Positions 1 through 8,558 of a DNA stretch of 64,000 bases are shown here, piece by piece; the first letter of the stretch is position 1, and every line of letters begins with the position of its first letter. The DNA is from Novosphingobium sp. (GTDB lineage: Bacteria; Pseudomonadota; Alphaproteobacteria; Sphingomonadales; Sphingomonadaceae), in NCBI RefSeq assembly GCF_030696665.1, contig NZ_JAUYRV010000010.1, positions 1 through 64,000 on the forward strand, in the 5' to 3' direction. The notes under the pieces are model-generated. The model saw nothing but the letters and a program-made list of their open reading frames with translations, made no database searches and was not told the origin of the DNA. A program made the translations under genes and the position numbers.

Positions 1-205
1 CGAAGGCCGGAACCCGGTCCTCATACCCAGGCTGGCACACCCAAATGCCGAGAAAATTGGGCAGTTCAGCACTCGCGATGAGGTCAGTGCGCCGTCATCA
101 CGCCTGCGCTGTCAAATCTGACCGGTAAATGGAGGTGCCCAATTGCCTAAGGTTGCGCTGTGCCAATGCCGCCAGAACGGCCAGTTGGATGATGAGGGCG
201 CAAGT

Positions 206-1999
206 TCAAGCAAGGTTCGAACCCCGCCCAGATACTGCAGCCATTCCGGCATTTCGACTATCGAGCAGATCAAGCATTTCGCGCCACCGCTGACCAACGG
301 CTTCGGGCGAATACAGCGTCTTGATAGCCTGGCTGCCGGCTTTGGCGAGGCCTTCGCGCCAAGACCGATCCTGCGCCATCCTCTGCATCAAAGCGCCTGC
401 AGCTACGGTATCTGGTTCGGCCCAGATCTGCCCTGCACCGTAAGGGTACTCTCCGGCCAGAACCGGACGCAGGCGGGCGGGCACCAGTGCGGCGTTGTCC
501 CACTGCGTAAAGTCGAGATTGCCGGAGTGGGCCGTGACGATGACTGGCAGCTCCAGCGCCATGCATTCGGCAATGTTGCGCCCGAACCCTTCTGCACGAT
601 GCAGCGACAGAAAGCAGTCACAGGCCCGATAAAGATCAAGGATCGCGCCGCGCTCAAGCGACTTGTCAATCAGGAAAAGGCGAGGGTCTTGTGCAGCCCT
701 CGCCTCAAGCGTCATCCACGCTTGCGAATCCTTGGCCCGTATCCCCTTGATCACGAGACCGACGGGTTCATCCCCACGCGGGAAGGCCCTGTCGAACGCC
801 TCAAGACAGGCATCGGGATTCTTGCGTGCACTGAATGAAAGGGCATCATAGGCGAAGACAAACAGGAAACGGTCATCAGGCAGGCCAAAATCGGTACGGG
901 TCAGCGAGTTTGTCTCGCCATAGGTAACGACCATCGGCACGTGCCGTACGGGCACCGGCGATGATCGCAAATAGGCATCGCGGGTGTAATGGGTGGACGC
1001 CCAGACTTCGTCGACCAGAGCGTATGCGTGCTGCCATGCCTCAGGAAATTCGGGCAGTTCCCATGGCCAGAAGCCAATCAACACCTGCCCGTCAAATGCC
1101 TGTCTGCCGAGGAGATTAACGATGCGGACCGTGTCCATGCCCGTCGCGCAGAAGACTGTATAGCGGTACGGCAAATCGTCCGAGATAAGCTGATCGAGAC
1201 TGTGGTCATCATGACCCACCGGCGAACCGTGCGAGACGTCGCGAATGGTGAACGGTACGCCCGCAGCAACCAGAGCGCGGGCTGCCATACGCACATCTTC
1301 GCCAATACCAAACCGCCCTCGCGGATGGCCTACCAGATTTACGCCGAACGGCAGGTCAGGGTTGGGAGGGGGGCGCATCGCGCTTGCCAGGCCGATGCGA
1401 GGATGTGTCAGAAGCGGCCAGCGCGCTCCGCCATGCTCCCATAGCCATGTCCGAAATCCGGAATCGGCAGGGTCGGCAAATCGATCGGACAACTCTTGGT
1501 TTTCTTCCCAGATCCATCGGAGGATCAGATGTAGGCCAGACTCTTCCTCGATCGAGAGCAGAGCAACGGCCTGCTCTTCAGTGAGCAGCGAACACCAGTT
1601 ATATTTTTTTACCGCCTCGAGAAAGAACCAGCGCAATACGCGATACTGTCCCTCCGGCTCATTCAAATCGGCAGTCGAGAACTCCTCGCGCAACGCCGCT
1701 TCCTGCATCAGCCAGTTCAGCGGCATTGGACCGCAGCGCGGCACGTGCGGAACAGGAGCAAGCCACGGCTGATATGCTTCGAGCGTAGCACGGTCAATTG
1801 TCCCGCCTGTCTCACTCAATCCATGAAACAAAAGCCAGAGCGAGAGGTTATGATACTCTTCTTCACGTTTCAGACTGAAAGCAGCCTGTAAATCGGGGCG
1901 CTCCGCTCTTAATCGCATGGCGATGTCAGGCGGTTGCAGACGAGGTGGTGTTGACCCCATCTTTCCAATCCGCATTATCCGACCAAGTAATTCCTTCAC
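206..1999 (-). CDS. GT4-type glycosyltransferase with long N-terminal extension
   Basis: A 597-aa protein. The C-terminal 400 residues look like a GT-B retaining glycosyltransferase (GT4/GT1): a glycine-rich GRFGIGEDV segment after a VNLVGHPRG strand, and the EGFGRNIAE motif (E-x7-E) near residue 470 that binds the nucleotide-sugar. The first 190 residues have no family I recognise. The GTG at 1999 is preferred because AAGGA lies 9 nt upstream. It is the last gene of a minus-strand glycan operon, 180 nt after the next glycosyltransferase. It probably adds a sugar to a surface polysaccharide or lipid-linked glycan at the cytoplasmic face. The acceptor and donor cannot be read from sequence. 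Confidence 0.85.
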   Translation of the reverse strand: MKELLGRIMRIGKMGSTPPRLQPPDIAMRLRAERPDLQAAFSLKREEEYHNLSLWLLFHGLSETGGTIDRATLEAYQPWLAPVPHVPRCGPMPLNWLMQEAALREEFSTADLNEPEGQYRVLRWFFLEAVKKYNWCSLLTEEQAVALLSIEEESGLHLILRWIWEENQELSDRFADPADSGFRTWLWEHGGARWPLLTHPRIGLASAMRPPPNPDLPFGVNLVGHPRGRFGIGEDVRMAARALVAAGVPFTIRDVSHGSPVGHDDHSLDQLISDDLPYRYTVFCATGMDTVRIVNLLGRQAFDGQVLIGFWPWELPEFPEAWQHAYALVDEVWASTHYTRDAYLRSSPVPVRHVPMVVTYGETNSLTRTDFGLPDDRFLFVFAYDALSFSARKNPDACLEAFDRAFPRGDEPVGLVIKGIRAKDSQAWMTLEARAAQDPRLFLIDKSLERGAILDLYRACDCFLSLHRAEGFGRNIAECMALELPVIVTAHSGNLDFTQWDNAALVPARLRPVLAGEYPYGAGQIWAEPDTVAAGALMQRMAQDRSWREGLAKAGSQAIKTLYSPEAVGQRWREMLDLLDSRNAGMAAVSGRGSNLA

Positions 2000-2179
2000 G
2001 TCACAAATCCTTCATCGCATGCGGTTGCATGAAGTCTTCGGCCGGGATTACACGCTCTAGACTCAATTCCAAATTCTGTTCCGGGCAATTCATTGCCAAT
2101 ATCGCAAGCGGAGGCAAGAAAGACCTTACCCACTCCAGAGCCGGGTTAACTGCAACTGAAAGGGACATTGGGGCCATTC

Positions 2180-3775
2180 TTATTTGTGCTTTGGGAAATT
2201 TGGCCAAAAGCGGCGCGCTCTGGCAATAGCGCGCGACCGCGCCCGACCGGGGAGAGCCCGCATGAGCAGGTCGAGGCCCAGCGCCTGCATGCCAGACCAT
2301 GCGCGCTGCCATACACTGTTCGTGCGGTAATGCCGCAAGCGGACACAGTTCTGCCGTTGGCTTGCAGTCAGCCAGTCTGCGGGCACAAGCAAGCTTCCGG
2401 TCTGCAACCCTGCTGGCAGGTCAGCGCAATCAGGATCATCCGTGTCGCCTCGACACGAGCCGATGATTCCGACGATCGGCTTGGCCGGGGACGGCAGACT
2501 TTGTGGGTTCATGACTCGCCTGAACAGCCCTTCGATCATGATGGCCTGGGCTGAGAAATCATGAGTTGCCACTTTGGCCTGAGCATTGCGGCCCAGTATC
2601 TGGCGACGGGACGGATGCTCCACCAGTTCATCGAGCAATCCAGCCAACATCGGCATATTGCCGGGATCACACAATAGACCGGTGACGCCGTCCTCAATGA
2701 TCTCGGGAATACCGCCAATCCGGCTGGCCACGACCGCAAGGCCGCTGGCCAGTGCCTCCATGATGGAGACCGGCTGGTTCTCGCTCCAGACCGACGGCAA
2801 GACCAGAATATCCGCTTCTGCATAGATCCGCGGCATGTCGTCTGGCGCGACGCGGCCTGCAAACTGGACCTCGTCCATCCCTGCGCGCATCGCCTGCTCG
2901 TGCAGGGCATCTTTGTCAGGCCCCACCCCGACCAGCGTCAGCTGTACCTGCGATCGCCTTTCCATTGCGGCAACTGCATCGATCAAGCCAGCCACGCCCT
3001 TGTGAGCGCCCAGATAGCCAACGTACAGTATGCGAACCGGCGTAGCTGTGCCGCGAATAGTCCCGGCAAAGGGGGTGGCATCCATGCCATTCGGGATCAC
3101 GTTCATGCGATCCGCCGGAAGGCCCCAAGCCACATAGCGTTCGGCCAGAAAGCGACTGGGCGAAACGAACGCTGCCACCGATGCCAGCGACAACTCGATG
3201 GCATCCTTGCGCAACCGCATCGGCAGATTGATGATCCCCGGCTCCTTGCTGACCGGCAGGCAGGTACGACACTGCTTCGTGTCATCACACTGGCGGCCAT
3301 CGGGGCGCATGAGTGTGTTGCGAAGGCAAATGCCCCAGTAATCATGCAACGTCACCACGGTCGGTATGCCTAATGTGCTGGCAATTGCGGGTAACCTGAC
3401 AGAGAGCCCCATCAGATTATGAGCATGCACGACGTCGGGCTGGAATTCGGCCAGCACGGCAGTGAGATGGCTGTCGACGCCATCATGAACAAGATTTTGC
3501 CATGCCGGATCGAAATCACGCGGATCCATGCCGATCCGGTGTATCGTGATGCCATCCATCACATCATCCAGCCGTTTCCCACGCAGGATCGGCCCGCCAA
3601 GATCACCGGCAAACACCCGCACTTCATGACCTTGCCGGGCGAGGGAGAGAGCCAAATTGTGGGCAACGAGCTCTGCCCCGCCAATGAAGCGCGGGGGGTA
3701 GACATTGGTGGCAACCAGAATGCGCAGCGGTCCTGTTCGGGGTCCCTGCGCGGTCTGGATCGGCGAGGTGTTCAC
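2180..3775 (-). CDS. GT4-family glycosyltransferase
   Basis: A 531-aa GT-B glycosyltransferase. The N-terminal Rossmann half starts with VATNVYPPRFIGGAE, where the GGAE loop is typical of GT4 enzymes, followed by PDVVHAHNL. The donor-binding motif ENQPVSIME (E-x7-E) lies near residue 335, followed by ASRIGGIPEII. A small Cys cluster around residues 157-175 is seen in many GT4 proteins. The C-terminal 110 residues exceed the usual GT4 length (about 380-420 aa) and are not recognised. The start is GTG at 3775, whose GTGA overlaps the stop of the upstream gene, so the two are translationally coupled. Its role is in glycan assembly; the substrate is unknown. Confidence 0.88.
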   Translation of the reverse strand: MNTSPIQTAQGPRTGPLRILVATNVYPPRFIGGAELVAHNLALSLARQGHEVRVFAGDLGGPILRGKRLDDVMDGITIHRIGMDPRDFDPAWQNLVHDGVDSHLTAVLAEFQPDVVHAHNLMGLSVRLPAIASTLGIPTVVTLHDYWGICLRNTLMRPDGRQCDDTKQCRTCLPVSKEPGIINLPMRLRKDAIELSLASVAAFVSPSRFLAERYVAWGLPADRMNVIPNGMDATPFAGTIRGTATPVRILYVGYLGAHKGVAGLIDAVAAMERRSQVQLTLVGVGPDKDALHEQAMRAGMDEVQFAGRVAPDDMPRIYAEADILVLPSVWSENQPVSIMEALASGLAVVASRIGGIPEIIEDGVTGLLCDPGNMPMLAGLLDELVEHPSRRQILGRNAQAKVATHDFSAQAIMIEGLFRRVMNPQSLPSPAKPIVGIIGSCRGDTDDPDCADLPAGLQTGSLLVPADWLTASQRQNCVRLRHYRTNSVWQRAWSGMQALGLDLLMRALPGRARSRAIARARRFWPNFPKHK

Positions 3776-6528
3776 CTCTTCACCGCAGCGGCAATTTCCT
3801 CGGCAAAAGCATCATTGTTGAATGCGAGGCAATACTTGTATCCCGCTACACAGGTATCGAAATGATACCGCTCTTGATAATTGCAAGGCGCACAAGCGGG
3901 ATGATTTGCAACGATAACCGGATTTGCGCCCGGATGGACGATGTTTTCGCGCATGTCACGGCTGAGAACCAGTACGAAGTCATCCCGCAAAAACTGGGCG
4001 AGATGGGAAGTAAAACTGTCGGTGGTGAGCAATTTTTTAGAGTATCGAACCAGCCGGAAAGTGTCCAAAAGATCGTCGATATGTTGGGGTTTTAGATCAC
4101 CTTTTTCAAAGTCGGCGCGCCATGCGCTATCGTTCTGGACATAACATTCAAGGCGATCATCTCCCAACCGCTTGTTAACACTGGCAAGAACTTGCGGCGG
4201 GATGGTCTGGAATGACTTCCCAGCGGGAAAGCTCACGTTATGGCAATATGCTTCACGCGTGTTCTCAGGCGTAGCGTTGTCAACATATGCGCCGAAAATC
4301 TGACGGATTCTGACGAAAGACCGCTTCATCTGCGTCATGAATTGTATGGGGTAGACTTTGTGATGCAGTGCCAGGGGCTGCCAGACGCGATAGCCCACGT
4401 AGGAAGGCGTCGCCTGAGTCCAATTCTGTCTACCGAACAATACGAATTCGGAAACCCTGAGCCTTGTCCGCTTTTCGAACGACAAGTCCGCTCCGTCGCG
4501 CGGAAAAGTCTTTTGCCGGTCGAGCGCTTCGACCCAGTTCATCCGCCAGTCTCGGCCGATGTAGGTATTGCGCCACTCGCGCCAGGTCTCGGGTGGCAGT
4601 GGCGAATAAATGGGGCTGGCCGGATTCTGGGGCGCGCCGCGCCGCACCTCCAGCCCGAATCCGCCAAACAGGCGTTCAGCCAGATTGGCCAAAATCGGCT
4701 GAACATGGATAACGCAGCCCGGCGCGCAGACGTCCACACCCATATCAAGCAAGGCAAAAAGGCCGGCCCAGATCATCAGGTTGTCGCCAAGGCCCACATT
4801 GGAAAGATCGATGGTTCGTAGCCGACGTTCAGGCAAAAGGCGCACGGACCCGGCATTCTTCGCCAAATAGAAGGGCGCTGCCAGCGCGCGCACGGCTTTG
4901 TGAGCAATGCGTAACGACTTCTGGCGAGGCGGCTTTACAGGGACCGCGCTGGGCAGCACTGGCAGACGCGGCTCTGGAAAGTTCGGACGGTGCAGGCTCA
5001 TCAGGCGGCGGCCAAGAAGGTCGATCAGGATGTTCATGCTGCCGACATCCGCCACTTTTTCTGCCGGACTGAGCGGTGTGCCTGTTTCAATGTCGGAAAA
5101 CAGCTTTGCCCATGCCGTATCGAGATTGTCGGAAATGATGTCGGCAACAACAGAGCGGGCCTCCTCGCCCAGCTTTCGCCGACGAGCAGGATTCAGGAGG
5201 AGCCCAGCGACCTCATTCGCCAGTTCGGCGATTTGCCCTTGTGGCACAACGATGCAACCCTTGCCGGCGCGCAGATATTCGATCTGCGGCAGGTCGAACA
5301 TCACAGTGGGCACTCCGTGTGACCACACTTCCCCCAGCACCATGGGATAACCTTCGAAATCCGAAGTCATGATGTGCACCGAGGCCTGTTCGATGTACCG
5401 TTGCACCTCGGTGGTGTAGCCAATGAAGTGGATTTGCGAGCGGACATTGAGTGCTTCGGCATATTCCTGCGCCCAAGCAAGATCAGGGCCGCCACCCACA
5501 ATCAGGAGGCGCGCATCTGGCACCTGCTGGAGCAGCAGTGGAAACATCTTGAGAAGTTGATCTACTCGCTTCTGATGGCGCTCAACCCGCGCAATCCAGA
5601 CAATGGTTTTGTCGTCAAGCGGGGCCAACTTGTCAGGCAGGCGATCAAACGTCAGCGGATTGTGGATCATCCGCGCAGAAACGTTCCACCGCTCGAACCA
5701 CACCCGGTCAACTTCGCTAAGCACCACCATGGCGTCCGCATGCTTGTAGGCAAGGAAGCGCAGGTAGGAGACTGCGAGGTCGTCAACGTTGTTGATGCCC
5801 GCATCGAAGCAGTTATGCCAGCCAACTACTGTCGCTATGCCAAGGCTCTTGGCAACAAGCACATCCCAGACCGTCGAGAACTCGTACCATTGGTTGGTAA
5901 TGAAGATATCCACATTCTCGCGTACGAGGATGTCGGCCAGTGCACGACCACGTAAAGGATAGTGCTGGTTGAACATCATGCGTTCGGGCAAAACGAAACG
6001 CTGGATGTCTTTTCCGTAGTCGTAATCGTTGACCGGATCAGGCTCCTGATCCGTCAGCAAGATGACGCGGTACCCCATCCTAGTCCACATCTGAACCTGT
6101 CTGGCGGTCACCCGTTCAGTGCCGCCATTGTTCATTTTCCAATAATAGATTGCGATAGTCCGAATCTTGCGACGCACAGGCTGCGCAAAAGCATCGGCCT
6201 TCAGTCGCTTGAAAAAATCGATGTCGTTGAAGTACTTGGCACTCGCCCCGATGACAAAATCCAGATCGGCCTGCTCCTGCTTTGCCAGACCAACGTCGGG
6301 CAGCGGTGCGATATCATCACCGCCAGTGGTGCTTTTGAAAGAGCCTTGGCGTGACCGGTACTCAGCCGAGTTCTGAATTTCCCCCAGCACCCAGAGCGGA
6401 GTTGCCCCTTTACGCAGTGCTTCGATGTAACCCTGCGAACCGTTCGCATCAGGCTCTCGGCCGAGCAACGACCGATAGAGTCCCGCGACATAGTCGTCGG
6501 GCGAAAATTTCACGTTCCCTGCCTTCAC
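3772..6528 (-). CDS. DUF4214 / GT4 / heptosyltransferase-like fusion protein
   Basis: About 918 aa with three parts. Residues 8-60 match the DUF4214 pattern (YVAGLYRSLLGREPD). Residues 115-500 form a GT4 glycosyltransferase with the EGYPMVLGE (E-x7-E) motif near residue 391. The C-terminal 330 residues resemble GT9/ADP-heptose-type transferases (the TTDSFTSHLAQFL-like segment) and end in a Cys-rich tail. The frame is open to a TTG at 6654, but that would overlap gmhB by 125 nt. A GTG at 6528 directly follows the gmhB stop and has AAAGGT about 10 nt upstream, so I take 6528. Lying next to gmhB and hldE, it may use ADP-heptose in the C-terminal domain, which is inference. Confidence 0.8.
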   Translation of the reverse strand: MKAGNVKFSPDDYVAGLYRSLLGREPDANGSQGYIEALRKGATPLWVLGEIQNSAEYRSRQGSFKSTTGGDDIAPLPDVGLAKQEQADLDFVIGASAKYFNDIDFFKRLKADAFAQPVRRKIRTIAIYYWKMNNGGTERVTARQVQMWTRMGYRVILLTDQEPDPVNDYDYGKDIQRFVLPERMMFNQHYPLRGRALADILVRENVDIFITNQWYEFSTVWDVLVAKSLGIATVVGWHNCFDAGINNVDDLAVSYLRFLAYKHADAMVVLSEVDRVWFERWNVSARMIHNPLTFDRLPDKLAPLDDKTIVWIARVERHQKRVDQLLKMFPLLLQQVPDARLLIVGGGPDLAWAQEYAEALNVRSQIHFIGYTTEVQRYIEQASVHIMTSDFEGYPMVLGEVWSHGVPTVMFDLPQIEYLRAGKGCIVVPQGQIAELANEVAGLLLNPARRRKLGEEARSVVADIISDNLDTAWAKLFSDIETGTPLSPAEKVADVGSMNILIDLLGRRLMSLHRPNFPEPRLPVLPSAVPVKPPRQKSLRIAHKAVRALAAPFYLAKNAGSVRLLPERRLRTIDLSNVGLGDNLMIWAGLFALLDMGVDVCAPGCVIHVQPILANLAERLFGGFGLEVRRGAPQNPASPIYSPLPPETWREWRNTYIGRDWRMNWVEALDRQKTFPRDGADLSFEKRTRLRVSEFVLFGRQNWTQATPSYVGYRVWQPLALHHKVYPIQFMTQMKRSFVRIRQIFGAYVDNATPENTREAYCHNVSFPAGKSFQTIPPQVLASVNKRLGDDRLECYVQNDSAWRADFEKGDLKPQHIDDLLDTFRLVRYSKKLLTTDSFTSHLAQFLRDDFVLVLSRDMRENIVHPGANPVIVANHPACAPCNYQERYHFDTCVAGYKYCLAFNNDAFAEEIAAAVKR

Positions 6529-6529
6529 T

Positions 6530-7108
6530 TTATCTACCTTTTCTGGGCTCAGGCGCAGCAGCAGCCAACGACGCCTGTCGGCGAATTTTCTTCCCCGCCA
6601 GTATGTCGCCAACAAATTGATCGAGAGCGCCACCGGTGAACAGATGCCCTGCAATGCCGGCAGCTACACCTGCATCAATATCGCTTTGACGATCGCCAAT
6701 TATGAAGCTTGTCGCCAAATCGGCAGGGAAACGCGCGAGAGCCTTGAGCAGCATCCCGGGGCGCGGTTTGCGATCCTCGTGATCGGCACGATACCGTTCA
6801 ATCGCCGCTTCTGGATGAAATGGGCAAAAATAAAAGGCATCGATATGTCCGCCAGCGCGCGCAACCTCGTTCGCCATCCAGCTATGCAGCGTTTCGACGT
6901 CCTGTTCGGTATAGAGCCCGCGCGCAATTCCAGACTGGTTCGTGACCACGACACTGCGATAGCCATGCTCCCGTACCATTGCCAGTGCAGCAAGCGCTCC
7001 ATCGATCCACTCGATTTGATCGGGCCGGTAGGGGTAACCCGTGTCCCGGTTGAGAACACCATCTCTGTCGAACAGGGCTAATGGACGGACGAGTGTAGCG
7101 TCAACCAT
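6530..7108 (-). CDS. gmhB: D-glycero-D-manno-heptose 1,7-bisphosphate 7-phosphatase
   Basis: A 192-aa HAD-family phosphatase removing the 7-phosphate of heptose bisphosphate in ADP-heptose synthesis. The FDRDGVLNRDTGYP motif places nucleophile and acid/base at D14 and D16. VVTNQSGIARG is HAD motif 2, and DRKPRPGM with GDRQSDI covers motifs 3 and 4. Length is normal for GmhB. Oddity: the zinc loop keeps the first half (CPFHPE), but the usual C-x-C pair before RKP reads HED, so a classic Cys3His zinc site is incomplete. The gene overlaps the end of hldE by 8 nt and is coupled to the glycosyltransferase downstream. A histidinol-phosphatase-like HAD is a less likely alternative. Confidence 0.85.
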   Translation of the reverse strand: MVDATLVRPLALFDRDGVLNRDTGYPYRPDQIEWIDGALAALAMVREHGYRSVVVTNQSGIARGLYTEQDVETLHSWMANEVARAGGHIDAFYFCPFHPEAAIERYRADHEDRKPRPGMLLKALARFPADLATSFIIGDRQSDIDAGVAAGIAGHLFTGGALDQFVGDILAGKKIRRQASLAAAAPEPRKGR

Positions 7109-8558
7109 CGGCAGTCGGCGCCGTCATGCGTGAAATCAGGCGCGATGATGACTGCCCCGGCGTCAGATCGGCGAGCAGCACTCGTCCGTCGCGCGCAAGG
7201 ACTTGATCGGCACCTACAACGGTGTCCACGGTATAATCCGCGCCCTTGACCAACAAATCCGGCTGCAACGCAGTGATTAGTTCCAAAGGCGTATCTTCGT
7301 CAAACAGTGTGACAAGATCAACTCCCTTGATCGAGCCTATCACCTGGGCACGAGCCACCTCATTTTGAACCGGGCGATTGCTGCCCTTCAACCTCTGTAC
7401 CGACGCGTCAGTATTCAGGGCAACGACAAGCCTGTCACAAGCACCACTCGCTTGATGAATAAGCGAAATGTGGCCAGGATGAATCAAATCAAAGCAGCCA
7501 TTTGCAAAGCCGATGGTTAATCCTTGCGCCGTCCACCGGCGGCAAGTTTCGATCGCTTCTGCGCGTGACACCAATGCACCGTCAATGCTGAGATGACCTT
7601 CTGCCTTGGCCTTGGCCTCGATCACTTCGTCGAAGGTCACCGTTGCCGTACCCGCTTTGCCGACGACTACCCCTGCCGCATCGTTTGCAAAGCGAATCGC
7701 CGTCTCGATCGGCTCATCACAGGCAAGCATCACCGCAAGCGCGGCGACGACTGTGTCGCCTGCGCCCGACACGTCGAACACCTCAAGCGCGCGCGCAGGA
7801 AAGTGCAACACCTCTCCAGACATGGGGTAGTACGACATACCCTTCTCCGAGCGGGTCAGCAGTACTGCCGAACCGCAAACAGCCTGAACGCTGGAAATGG
7901 CTGCCTGCGCCTCGTGATCTGTCTCGCAGGAGAGGCCCGTCGCTGCAACAAGCTCACCTCGATTGGGCGTTATGATCGTGGCACCGCAGTAGCCAGCAAG
8001 ATTACGACGCTTCGGATCGACGATAACCGGCTTGTCCAACGCTTTTGCATGGGCAATGACGGCTGCAAGCAAGGTGTCGGTCAGCACTCCTTTGCCGTAA
8101 TCGGACAGCACAACAACGTCAGCTTTTGCTATTGCTGCCGTGGCTCGCGTAACAAGATCCTGCTCGATCACGGCCGAAAGCGGGTGCAAATCCTCAAAAT
8201 CAATGCGAACGACCTGCTGACCAGCCATGATCCGTTGCTTGCGGATGGTGCGGCGGGAACTATCTACAACCAACCCTCCCTGATCGTCATAGCCACGTGC
8301 AGCCAACACATCGATCAGATCCCTTCCATCGCTGCCAATGACCCCGACGATGTCTACTTGTGCACCGAATGCCAGAACATTTGCCGCAACATTTGCAGCA
8401 CCCCCAGGCACGTGGCGTTGGTCACGCGCGCGCACCACTGGAACGGGCGCTTCGGGTGAAATGCGCTCGATCACGCCATCGAGGTAGACGTCGAGCATAA
8501 GGTCACCGATGACGGCTACTCGCGCTTTGGCAAACCTGTCAGTTATTGCGTCACTCAT
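7101..8558 (-). CDS. hldE: Bifunctional heptose 7-phosphate kinase / heptose 1-phosphate adenylyltransferase
   Basis: A 485-aa cytoplasmic enzyme with the usual HldE architecture. The N-terminal PfkB/ribokinase domain (about 1-315) carries PGGAANVAANVLAFG and the catalytic DVSGAGDTVVAAL signature near residue 264. The C-terminal cytidylyltransferase-type domain starts near 345 with FANGCFDLIHPGH, the HxGH adenylyl-transfer motif. It phosphorylates D-glycero-D-manno-heptose 7-phosphate at O1 and, after GmhB, adds AMP to give ADP-heptose. The start ATG overlaps the stop of the upstream epimerase gene by 4 nt, and gmhB overlaps the 3' end. gmhA and hldD are not in this window. Confidence 0.95.
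   Translation of the reverse strand: MSDAITDRFAKARVAVIGDLMLDVYLDGVIERISPEAPVPVVRARDQRHVPGGAANVAANVLAFGAQVDIVGVIGSDGRDLIDVLAARGYDDQGGLVVDSSRRTIRKQRIMAGQQVVRIDFEDLHPLSAVIEQDLVTRATAAIAKADVVVLSDYGKGVLTDTLLAAVIAHAKALDKPVIVDPKRRNLAGYCGATIITPNRGELVAATGLSCETDHEAQAAISSVQAVCGSAVLLTRSEKGMSYYPMSGEVLHFPARALEVFDVSGAGDTVVAALAVMLACDEPIETAIRFANDAAGVVVGKAGTATVTFDEVIEAKAKAEGHLSIDGALVSRAEAIETCRRWTAQGLTIGFANGCFDLIHPGHISLIHQASGACDRLVVALNTDASVQRLKGSNRPVQNEVARAQVIGSIKGVDLVTLFDEDTPLELITALQPDLLVKGADYTVDTVVGADQVLARDGRVLLADLTPGQSSSRLISRMTAPTADG

Noticed and set aside
1..205. Short open frames at the left edge as the end of another gene
   Set aside because: Two plus-strand frames and one minus-strand frame are open to the edge for fewer than 45 codons, none with recognisable similarity; too short to support a call.
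2001..2312. A 103-codon minus-strand ORF in front of the first glycosyltransferase
   Set aside because: It starts inside the neighbouring glycosyltransferase gene, with no conserved residues; the gap of 180 nt is more likely a leader or promoter region.
6529..6654. TTG start at 6654 for the DUF4214-GT4 fusion
   Set aside because: It would overlap gmhB by 125 nt and add residues without similarity; GTG 6528 has a good ribosome binding site directly after the gmhB stop.
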